Shown here: piece by piece, positions 25,501 through 37,500 of the stretch
Layout: every line of letters begins with the position of its first letter
Numbering within the stretch: position 1 is the first letter of the stretch
Assembly (NCBI GenBank): GCA_964017045.1
Contig: OZ024811.1
Coordinates: forward strand, 8,457,674 to 8,521,673
DNA: 64,000 nt
Direction: 5' to 3'
Origin: Omphiscola glabra
Lineage: Eukaryota > Mollusca > Gastropoda > Lymnaeidae
Made by a program: the position numbers and the translations under genes
Notes under the pieces: model-generated
Databases searched by the model: none
Told to the model about the DNA's origin: nothing
What the model saw: only the letters and a program-made list of their open reading frames with translations

Positions 25501-28500
25501 GCACTTTATAAGAATCCCAATAAGTGCCCGCCCCCCCCCCTTTTTTTAATTAAATTCTACTATATATATTTATATAATACCTATTACTATTAAGAAAATG
25601 AAAGAAAGTAAAGGAATAGATACAAGCCCCATTCTAATAAAGATCAGAAAAACGGAAAGACAGTACACTTTATATACTAAACAGTTAAACAGGAAAAGAT
25701 ATAGCAGCTATGTAAAGTTGTGAATTTGATTGATCCCGATGGAGTCAACGTACCTAATAGTTTGATTAATTCATATTACACGAAAATTCTTTCAGTTTTA
25801 ATCTCGCATACCAGTAAATGCAATATACTATTATGGTTAGCACTGTTGCGGGACAAATGGCTTGTTTTCGTTTATTGTACGCAGATGCTCTCTAAAACGG
25901 TCTCAAAGCGACGGCCTGTCTCACTTAGAAGAATTTTCCGCACCATTAGTATCATGCAATGTCAATTAATTAAGTGCGGCCACTGGATTAGAAATGTGGT
26001 TTTAATCTAGACGGGTACAAGTTGAGTACCTCTCTAAACCTCCATTCGTCTCGAGTCAAAACATGTGGGTTGTCAACTGTTGACATATCTCTGTTTGTTA
26101 CATCATTGGTACCCACATCTCCGGTTGTCACATATTTGTTTATCACATCTATGTTTGTCGCATCTCTGGTTGTCGCATCTCTGGTTAACACATCGCTGGT
26201 TGTCACATTTATGGTTGTCAAATCTCTGGTTGTCACATATAATATGTCACATCTCTGGTTGTGATATATCTGGTTGACTGTCAAATCTCTGTAACATCGC
26301 TTACTGTCACATCTGAGGTTGGCGTATCTCAGTCTTATTCATGCTGCGCTATCCAATTATTGTCAGACATTATCATCGCCATCTTGCTTTCCAGTCTTGC
26401 GCACTGACCGGAAGTCTGTCTTCCAATACGTCTGCTCACAGATCGGCCATGAATAGAAACGAACTACTTTGTGTTTCCTAGCACGCTCATCTTTCTCCGC
26501 CATTTAGCGGAGTAATTTCCGCCCTACGGAGTAGAAAATTAAGAAGGAACTCTCCGGGCAGTTTTTGATTGAGTAAATAAAGGCAAAGTTGTGTTAGTTA
26601 GACGAGACGTCCAGAATGTTCTCTAGACAAATGGAAACATCGGCCAGAAAGACTGAAATAAACTCTGAAATCATTTCATTGCTAGAGACAGACATACGAG
26701 ATAAAAGGTTAGGTGAATAGATGGTGTGAGAGAGATGCTGGGGAGAGATGATGTGTGGGGGTGGGTGGCGTACAAAGGCCCTGTTAGAATGGTTCTGGGA
26801 GAGATGGTATTTGGGAGAAGGGGGAGGTGAGAGGCTATGTTGGAGAAATGTTGTAGAGGTGTGAGAATTGATTTGGGAGAGATGGTGCTTGATTGATTGA
26901 AGTTGGATGATAATGGAAGTTGGAAGGTTGATTTGAGAGTGAACGCAAAATGTGGGGGGTAAAGGGTGTTTGGTGAAGGGTGTTTGGTGAAGTGTGTTTG
27001 GTGAAGGGTGTTTGGTGAAGTGTGTTTGGTAAAGGATGTTTGGTGAAGGGTATCTGAGCTGTAATTGCAAAGTAACGTTGTGGTGATAGATAAGAAGATA
27101 AAGTGGGCGGAAAGAGAAGATGGGGTGGTGGTGGTCGTGGAGAGATGGTGGGAATTTGTAATTGGGAGGGATGATCGAGAGGTGATGTGTGGACAGATTT
27201 CGGGATGTTGTGTGAGGGTGTGTTGGCTCGTAAATAGAAAATGGTGGTTATTTGTCAGAGGTTGAATTTAGCAAAATTAAGTCAGGTTAGTGAGAAAAAT
27301 ATATGTGCAGAGGGGGACAAGTCGTAGAGATGAGGTGAGACAAGTAGAAGTGGGAAAGTGAGACAAGTATCTTTGAGAAAAGGAGACAAGTTGAGATGGG
27401 AAAGTGACAAAAGTTTAGGTGGGAAAATGAGACAAGTAGAGGTGGAAAAGTAAGACAAGTAGATTTGGGGAAAGTCAGACAAGTAGCTTTGAGAAAGTGA
27501 GACAAGTAAAGGTATACAGGTGAGACAAGTAAAGGTAAGCAAGTGAGACAAGTAAAGGTGTGAAAGTGAGACAAGTAAAGGTGTGAAAGCGAGAGGTAGT
27601 CAAAAATAGTATATGGTTCGTGTTTAGACAGGTAATATTAATATTAGTGTTTAGACATGTGATATGAAGATTCGTATTCATACAAGTGATATTAAGATTC
27701 GTATTCATACAGGTGATATTACAATTCGTGTTAAGACAGGTGATATTAAGATTCGTGTTTAGATAGGTGATATTAAGATTCGTGTTTAGACAGGTGATAT
27801 GAAATGAAGATTCGTATTCATACAGGTGATATTAAGCTTCGTGTTTAGACAGGTGATATTACAATTCGTGTTTAGACAGGTGATATTAATATTCGTGTTT
27901 CCACTGCCCCACGTTGATGTTACCTATGAATCGTATTTTGATTTGTATTACAGGTTTTAAAGGGATTCCCCGAGTGTCTACAAGCAGATATTTGTTTACA
28001 TCTTAATCGAAACTTGCTACAGAACTGCAACGCTTTTAAGGGAGCTAGTCCAGGTTAGTACAGGTGTAAAGCTAGTCCAGTTTAGTACAGGTGTACAACT
28101 AGTCCAGGTTAGTACACGTGTACAGTTAGTCCAGGTTAGTACAGATGTACAGCTAGTCTAGGTTAATACAGGTGTACAGCTAGTCCAGGCTAGTACAGGT
28201 GTACAGTTCATCTTACACGAGGAACGTTAGAGTGAGAAAATACTTGGGATCTGGAGGATTGGAACGGAAGATATTTAAGAGTAAGTTGGTTGGAAGGAAG
28301 ATATTTGAGCGAATGGTGGTTGGAAGGAAGATATTTGAGCAAATGGTGGTTGGAAGGAAGATATTTGAGCGAATGGTGGTTGGAAGGAAGATATTTGAGC
28401 GAATGGTGGTTGGAAGGAAGATATTTGAGCGAATGGTGTTTGGAAGGAAGATATTTGAGCGAATGGTGGTTGGAAGGAAGATATTTGAGCGAATGGTGGT

Positions 28501-31500
28501 TGGAAGGAAGATATTTGAGCGAATGGTGGTTGGAAGGAAGATATTTGAGCGAATGGTGGTTGGAAGGAAGATATTTGAGCGAATGATGGTTGAAAGGAAG
28601 ATAGGGATTTGATGGTAAGGGTTATGTTGTATGGGGAATGGATGGCAGTCGTTGATGGCTGGATAGGAATTATTGATATTGGAGGGGCTGTTGGAGGAAA
28701 ATCGTGGATGCTTGAAGGGAATGGTGGATGTTGGAAGAGAATGGTGCGAAGTTGGATGAGAACAATGGATGTTCGATGAGAATTGTGAATGTTGGATGGA
28801 AATTGTGGATGTTGGTTGGGAATGATGAATGTTGAGTGAGAATGATGTATGTTTGTCAAGAATTTTGGATTTTATATAGGAATTATGGATGTTGGATAGA
28901 AATGGGTGATTTCGAATGGAAGTGGTGGATTTTTAATGTTAAATTTTGAGAAGGAAGGGAATGATGGGTATTGGTTGGTTATAGTGGTTCTTTGGTGGTA
29001 ATTGTGGATGTTGGAAGAGAATGATGATGTTTGATGATAAGCTGTATTGGAATGGGGTATGTCGGATTGGACTGGTGGATGTTGGATGGACCAAAAAAAT
29101 GATTATCTTTGTTATAAATCAAAGCATTGATGTTCATGATTGGTCATGTTTCGGCTTATCAACTTATCAAAATATTTTAATAAACTTATCAAAATATTCT
29201 TAATAAACTTATCAAAATATTCTTAATAAACTTATCAAAATATTCACAAATAAACGTATTCAAATTTTCTCTCATCTCCAATCAACGCTGTTATCACAGG
29301 TTGTCTTCGTGTTTTATCCACGAAATTCAAGTCCACACATGCGCCCCCTGGTGACACCCTTGTGCACCCAGGTGATATTCTCACGGCGTTGTACTTCATA
29401 GCCCGAGGTTCCATTGAAATATTAAAAGATGAGACAGTAATGGCCATTTTAGGTAAGTGGGTCATGTCAGTTATGAAATTACTAGTCGATTAATGTCAAT
29501 AAGGACAAATCTAGGTCAATGGGTCACGTCAGTAATGGGCATTTAAGGTAAGTGGGTCATCACGGATATGCGCATTTTAGGTAATTGGCTGGCTTATGGT
29601 AGTATGGTAATTCTTGGTGAGTAATGTCAGTAAGAAAAAATCTAGGTTAGTGATTCATAACAGAAATAGTAATAATAATATTAGGTTATTGGATCATGGT
29701 AATTTTAGGTTAAAAAATAATGTCACTAATAAATGGTATGTGGGTCACGTCTGAATGTATTGGATATTCCCGCAAACCTGCCTATCAGCTCGAATCGTTC
29801 TGCCTTTTTACGCTTTTTTACGCATTGCTGTTCCTGATTGTTTACCATCTGTATTGCTGTCCCTGATTGTTTACCATCTGTTTGGCTGTCCATATTGTTT
29901 CTTTGTCTCTCAATAATAATATGGGGCCCGTTTTGGGCTGCAGTGAAAATATAAAACAAGACACACTAAGAAAATACAACGACTACCCTATTTGTGTCTT
30001 GTCTAGCACAGTCGTGCCTACCGTAGTTATCTTGAAACTGTAGCCAATGCGCTTGTTATAGCGATTGTTGTGTTGTATAAAGGTGAACTTACAATTCTTA
30101 TTTGTTTGTTTTTTTAACTGTTGGATTAAAATATAATTGAAACTAGGTTGGTGGGTCATGTCAGTAAAGGTCATTTTAGCTATGTGGGTCTTGACAGTAA
30201 TTGTAATATTATGTAAGCCGGTCATGCTAGTAATGGTAATAGTAAGTAATGATAATTTTCATTGAATAAATAACTGTTCAAAGATAAGATTTCATCTTCA
30301 ATCAAAAAATTATTCTAGAATGACGTAATGTAATTGTTGAATTTATTATAATGGCAAAAATGACATATTTGGTGAAGCAATTTTTTCTTTTTAAAGGAAA
30401 AGATGACATATTTGGTGAAGACATCAAAGAAAACAACTCTCTCCAAGGCCAGTCCATGTATTGTGTTAGAGCCCTGTCCTATTGTGACATCAACAAAATT
30501 GATTTGCTAGATCTGCGAGAAATACTTCATACCTATCCTGAGTTCGCTGAATCCTTTTTACAGAAGTTTCAAGTTACTTTCAACCTAAGAAAGGTAACCG
30601 TCAGTTAACATGGAAGATTGTTCTTTAAATCTGTGTGCTCCACAGCTTCAGCTCACGGTAAAAAAACCAATAATCTTCTTAATTATTAAGTACTGACCGT
30701 AGATAAATCTCACTTACATGGTAACTGCTACTTCTCATGGTTACATGATTCTTTCCAGTTCTACTTCTCTTGGTCACATGGTTATGTCGATTGCCACTTC
30801 TCATGGTTACATGGTTTTGTCTATTGCAACTTCACATGTTTAAATGGTTCTGACTATTGCTACATCTCTGTCTATAGCTACTTCTCATGGTTACGTGGTA
30901 CTGTCTATAGCTACTTCTCATGGTTACATGGTTCTGTCTATAGCTACTTCTCATGTTTACATGGTTCTGACTATTGCTACATCTCTGTCTATTGCTACTT
31001 AATAATAATAATAATAATAATAAAGTTCATTTGAAAAATCACGCTTCATCCCCAAAGGCTCGAAGCGCGGTACAAAAACAAAGCTGGGAGTTAATAACTA
31101 GCTGAAAAAGATGGTAGACAACTTCACACCATAAGGTGTTTGCGAAATAGATGAGTTTTTAAATTTGTCTTGAAGGACTTCAGCGTCTGGCTGTGTCTGA
31201 GAGCGTCAGGAAGGGTGTTCCAAATGGTTAGGCCAACAAATGCGATCGTGCACCTTCAGTAAGTCTCAAGTCGAACACGCGGTATCGAGAGTTTGCCACT
31301 ATCGGATGAGCGGAGTTGTCTAGTGGGTACATAAGGTGTCATGAGCGCTTGGAGATAGGACAGCGCCAGGTCATGCAAGCAGCAATAGCACAGAGTTGCA
31401 ATTTTGTACTCTATGCGAGCGCGGACCGGCAGCCAATGCAGTTCTCTCAGAAGAGTTTTAGCATGTTCGAATTTGCGTTTACGAAGAACAATTCGAGCCG

Positions 31501-34500
31501 CATTATTCTGTGCTTTTTGAATTTTATCCAGGAGCGTAGCTGGAAGATCCACCATGAGAGCATTGCAGTAGTCCATGCGTGATAGAACGAATGCAGACAT
31601 CAGCCTCTTTGATGCATTCAAAGTTAAGAAAGGTCTGATATGACTAATTCTGCGCAGCTGTAGAAAAATCGCCTTGCAAATCATGTTAATGTGATTTTCC
31701 ATAGTTAGTGTTCTGTCTAAGTAGACACCCAGGTTTCGCACTGTTTGGGCAAATTCAATCTGCACGCCTGAGAGAGTAAAGGAAGGTGTATTTTTTAAAT
31801 ATTTTAGCTTTTGAGCGGTAGCAATCGGGATCAGCTCAGTCTTTTCATCATTCAATTTGAGCTTGTTTATTGTCATCCAGTGCTTAACTGACTCCACTGT
31901 CTTCTGTGTCATATTAAGAAGCTGAGGGAACTGAGAGGGGATCACGGATTTCTGAAGTTGGGTATCATCCGCGAACATGTGATATACCATGTCAAACTGC
32001 TTGATCACTGCACCCAAGGGCTGAACGTACATAGTGAAAAGCACCGGGCCTAAGACCGAGCCCTGGGGTACTCCGAATTCAATAATGGATTTCTTGGAGG
32101 TCAAGCCGTTTGCGATAACTAATTGGACCCGATTAGTCAGATATGAGCGGAACCATCTCAGGACGGTATGGTGAAACCGAACGTATTTTGCAGACGTTGG
32201 AGAAGTATGCCGTGGTCAAGCGTATCGAACGCTGCCGAAAGATCCAGTAACGACAAAAGGGATACTTGGCCTTCACCACAAGACGACAGAAGGTCATTTA
32301 CGACGCGCAACAGGGCTGTCTCAGTAGAGTGATGCGTTCTGTATGCTGACTGAAAAGGCTCAAACAAGTCACACCGAGTGAGGTGATCCAGGAGCTGTCG
32401 AAGAACGACCCTCTCAAAAATCTTTGATAAAAATGGTAAATTAGAGACGGGGCGATAATTTTCCAACAAATTAAGGTCGAGATTTGCTTTCTTGAGCAGT
32501 GGAGTTACAACCGCTTCTTTAAAAGAGGATGGAACAATACCAGTTTTCAAAGACTGATTTATGATACTAGTAATAATAGGGACAATTTCGTCCAAACATT
32601 CATACAACAGACCTGCCGGAAGAGGGTCAACCAAACATGACTTTCTTGGGGAGTCAACCAGGATTTTTTTCACATGGGATTCAGTGACCTCCAAAAATTC
32701 GCTCATAGGAGTGCCATTAAACAGCAAAAATTTGGGAGCATCTGTGCAAATGTCAAGTCTCACCCTGATCTTCTTAACTTTCGTAACAAAGAACTCATTT
32801 AGAGCGTCTGGTAACTCGGCCAAAGCAATATTGTTTGGCAAAGATGTGTCCTTCTGTTTACCGCTCAGCTGACCGACAATGCGAAATAAGTCCCTATTTG
32901 AACTGCATTCTACAATCCGTTGACTGACATATTCAGTCCTAGCGGCAAGGACCATCTGCTTAGTTCGTTCCTTATTTTCAACAAAGATGTGTCGGTGCAC
33001 AGTCAAACCAGACTTCCGCCATTTGCGTTCTGCACGTCGCTGCTTCTGCTTCGCGTCCTTTATTTCTGGCGTGAGCCATGGGGCAGAAGGGCGGTCCGTA
33101 ACGCGCCGTGTAGACAGAGGTGCATGTTTGTCTAAAATAACTCTGAGGCCACTGTTGTAGTCTGTTGCAGGATCATCTTCGCTGTACCTGAGGGCGGCGA
33201 CGTCACATCTAAAGGCCGCCAGATCTATCCTTCGGAGGTCACGGGATGTGACTGTGCGCAGAAGGCGCCCTGGCTTCCTCATATCAAATTCAAAGGTTAC
33301 TGGGAAATGATCAGAGATCAGTTTGTCCTCAATTATGAGGTTGCAGATCATAGATGCACGATCCTCTCTGACAACCAGCCAATCTAGGATTTGACCCCGC
33401 TTCTGTGTCGGGACACTGACAAGCTGAGTCATTCCGTGTGTGTCAAGAGCTGATTTTAAGGTCTTCACATAACTGTCGGTGGTGGAATCGAAATGGCAGT
33501 TTGTGTCACCGATTATGATGACGTTTTTGTTTGTGGAGGCGTACGTTTCCAGAAGCCGAAGAAAGTCAGCTGTAACAAAAACCTTAGTCTGTGCTCTTGT
33601 TCTCTCTCGTCTTGACTACTGCAACTCTCTTCTGTCAGGCTCACCAAAACACTTCTTAGAAAGATTACAAAAGGTTCAAAACTCAGCTGCTAGGCTAGTT
33701 TTAAAGGCAAAAAAACGTGATCACGTCACATCACTACTTCATTCACTTCATTGGCTCCCTGTACAAGCACGGATTGATTATAAACTCTCTGTTCTGTGCC
33801 ACCACTTTTTCTCGAATTCCTGCCCTTCATATCTAACCGAAATTCTCTCTGTCTATTCACCCCTTCGACAGCTTCGCTCCTCCGCAGACGATCGTATTCT
33901 TTCTGTCCCTAAGACTCGCACAAAAACATACGGTGAAAGATCTTTCTCTTACTGTGCCCCCAAACAATGGAATTCTCTTCCACTACACATCAGAAATATA
34001 TCAACCATCACAGCCTTCAAAACTGCACTCAAAACACACCTCTTTAAACTTTACTATCCTGACTGATTCCCCCTCTGAAAGTTAAACGATGCTGCTGAGT
34101 GCCGTCCATGGCTTCACATGTAAATTGTTATGGAATGGTTGGTTTTTAATTTATATTTTTTAAGTTCATTTTAATTTGCATGTACAGCGTGGTGAGCCCA
34201 GCCCTAGGTTGGGGTACCACGCTATAGAAAACTACCCATAATAATAATAATAATAATAAACTGACAGATCTTCAACTTATTTCGCTTATTAGGAGGTGGC
34301 CTGTATATGAATAGAAACGTTATCGCTTGTTCCCCATAATTAAGTTGCATCTTGCGCATATCAAATGAAACAAACTCGTCCGATTTTGAAAACGCCACAC
34401 TATTCTTGAAGGAGCTCCTGTAAAGGACAGCAATACCACCGCCACTGTGCGATTACCTTGGGCAAGAGTGAAGGACGTAGTCCGGAGGTGTAATTTCCTG

Positions 34501-37500
34501 CTGCTTGACCTCATCTCCAACATGTTTAAATCACGTCTCAGTAATGAACAAAAGGTCAGCCTTGCTCTCTAAAACAAGATCGCACACCTCAAATGTCTTA
34601 TTCCTGCATGACTGGGAGTTGAAATACTACACCCGGAAATGCCGTGATTGCTGCTTCACAGCAGGCTGGCAGTTAACAGCAATTAGATTTGATCTCGTTA
34701 CGCCCCGTCGAAGTGGTGTGAAATCATGAGTTTGAGTTTTTTTCTCACTCATAAGGTCATTGATAATCAATGCTTTCTTTACAGATGACTGCGCATTAAT
34801 GAGCCCAATGATAACATCGCCAGTCCTTTGACACACTATTGTCGTGGGAGCTGAATGTCTAGATCCCATCCTCCTTCTTCCCCCACGAAAACCTCTTGCA
34901 GTTTTCTTTTTTATTAAACACAATGATCGACATCGTGAAAGAACTTCATCACTAAGGAGATAGCAATCCGGGGTACACAGCCCACGCAGTATAGTAGATG
35001 AATATTGAAGGCGGGCACATTTTTCAAGTTAATTTCCCCAAGTCTATCAAAACAATTTGAAATATACATACACTATTGTGGCCTGAAAGATTGCCACACA
35101 GCGTTCTAAATAGTGTTTTACGGAAGTGTCCATAACCAGCGAAGTGCAGTTCAAGAGATGACTACTTCGTTCTGTATTCAGGAATAAAAATATGAGAGAA
35201 ACAAGGAGAAAATGTGGAGATATTTCACTGCAGCACATCGACTTGTGAACCGGAAGTGTTTGTTAATCACGTCGGCTGTTTTTGTTTCTATTAATCACGA
35301 ATATAGAATAGAAAAACACAGAATAAGTCCACCAATTCCTAGTTATTTTCTAAATAAATTATATTCTTACGTCCAGGAGACTTTCAGATACAAACATATC
35401 CATTTTTCCAGGAATAAAATTTGAGAAAAACTTTCCAAAAATGAGAAAATGTGGAGCTATGCCGGTATCTCACTGTTACATGTTCTTTTCTATAGAATTG
35501 TTTGTTAACTTTAAAAATAAAATAATGGAAATATTTCAACAAATTTGATTGATTAATTGATAATTTAAAAAAATAACTTTCAATAATTGAAATTTAATTG
35601 TTTTTTTTAAAATTAACAGTCAATGATTTATACTTGTTAACAAATTAACATTAAATTATTAATATTGTTTATGAAATAAATATGCAACCAATAACATATT
35701 TATTGAATAAATATAAATGATTGGCTTTTTAATGAAATACTAAAATAGACATTAATCAAAACAACTTCTCTCCCTAAACATAAGGGCAGTGGCGTAGTGA
35801 GGGGGGCAAGGGGGGCATCATGCCCCGGGCGCTACTCACAAAGGGGCGCCAAATGGTATATTTTACTATAATATTGTATGGTTTTCGAATAGGGGGGGCG
35901 CTAAAAAGGTATTGGGCCCCGGGCGCGAGTTAAGCTCGCTACGCCACTGCATAAGGGGTTGGATATCTTATAGTGACCTCTAGATAGTGTCTACTTCCTA
36001 CCAGGGTTTCTTTCAACCATCTCTCCCCACCCCCCCCTTGGGGAAAATCAAGTGCCCCCCCCCCTGGAGCAATATGTGTACAACAATATAGCGATTATAT
36101 ATTTTTTTAATTGAAAACGAATCAATGTCATTTTTAACCGTTTTAAAAAGAATAGTATCTGGTGCCTTTAATGGATTGCAATGAATGAAATGTATGAAAT
36201 ATCGCTATGTTCAATGATCCGTATATATATATGGCCAATCTTGTTAAAGGCTAACAGTATTCGATTAAAACTATCGCTCCTGGCCACTCCTGATAAAATG
36301 CAGAAGTCTTTCTTCTCGTTGTTTGTCCTTATCAGTATTTTTATTCATTTATTTTTTTGCAACTTAACAAATTTAATGACTTTAATAACACTGTATTAAA
36401 TTACCTTTACATCAATATCAAGGTTTACAATTCTAATAATAGTTCTTGCCAAGTATAAAAAAATGCGTCAAATATTTTCAATTTTTATTTCATTATAAAA
36501 ATAAAAGCATTACTTTTAAAGTAAGGTTATGTGTTAATTATGTTAATTGTATGATGGCATTAGACTTTACAAAATATGTTTTAGCATAATTATAAATGTA
36601 CTCGATTCCATGAATGTTGTGTTATATAAAATGGAAACTCTAAAAAATTGTGAGATATTTTTTTTTTAATTAGTGCACATTCATCAATTATTATATCGAA
36701 AGCGCTTGTATTTTCTTTAAATGTGCAACTTTTTAAAGAAAATTTCCTGAATAACAGAGGCTTGAAAAAAAAATTTGCCTGTATTTATTCAACCCCCAAC
36801 TGCTTTTGTCTTTTTAATATCAGAAAAATAAACAAGCACGAAATTCATATTTTTGAAAACTGAATATTTTTTTCTAGATGAGAATCTATCAGAAGGCTCA
36901 AAAAAATGGAAGATTTTTGTAAATCAGCATTTCGATTATTGTTTATTATTTTGTTGGTACTTGTTTTAGAAAAAAGAAATTCTTATTCTAATTTTTCATT
37001 TTATAATAAATTCTGTGGATTTTGGAATAAATTAGGTGGCAATTTGTAATTTATCTTTAAAGAGTTATAGTAGTTTGACATTCCAAATAAAAATATCAAT
37101 CAACTGAATATTGAGAAATTTATACTTTATTTTGTAAACAACTCGTGTCTTTTTACATAATAATGGCGTTCATATACGATTTCTAAGCATGTCCACTTTT
37201 GATAACCCATAAAAATGTAAAGACCTTTCTTCGTACCAGTTTCTGTTTTCTATTTTGCTCTAGTAAAACTTTCAAATGTTTAGCAAAGATTATTATTACA
37301 CTTAAGTTGATTTTTTTTTCATTGGCGTTCAACATTTAAAATGATGTTAGCAGTGCTTTTTGTTATGGACACCACTTTGCCAGGCATTGAAGGAAGATAA
37401 GTCTGAAAAAATCGACATCACATCTATAAGCCCATAAAATATCCGAGACCCACTACAGTCGTTGGGTTGCTGGGCTCAGTTGATGTTTCTGATGTTAAGT

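Larger units (their letters stand above)
31003..34990 (-). mobile_element. Decayed CR1/L2-group LINE, minus strand, split by another LINE
   Basis: Reading on the minus strand it carries an endonuclease (part 34925-34262, then 33576-33300) and a reverse transcriptase (33300-31256). It ends in a (TTA)n tail at about 31003-31020. The frame is broken by stops in the endonuclease, a frameshift near 32110-32160, and a stop just before the conserved C-terminal [13 protein letters not shown] segment. The element is dead. The real 5' end is uncertain; coding similarity fades beyond about 34925. Confidence 0.9.

Noticed and set aside
28199..28859. Open frames with [10 protein letters not shown] and [10 protein letters not shown] repeats
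   Set aside because: Both strands of the 30-bp minisatellite give them. Only satellite periodicity is present.
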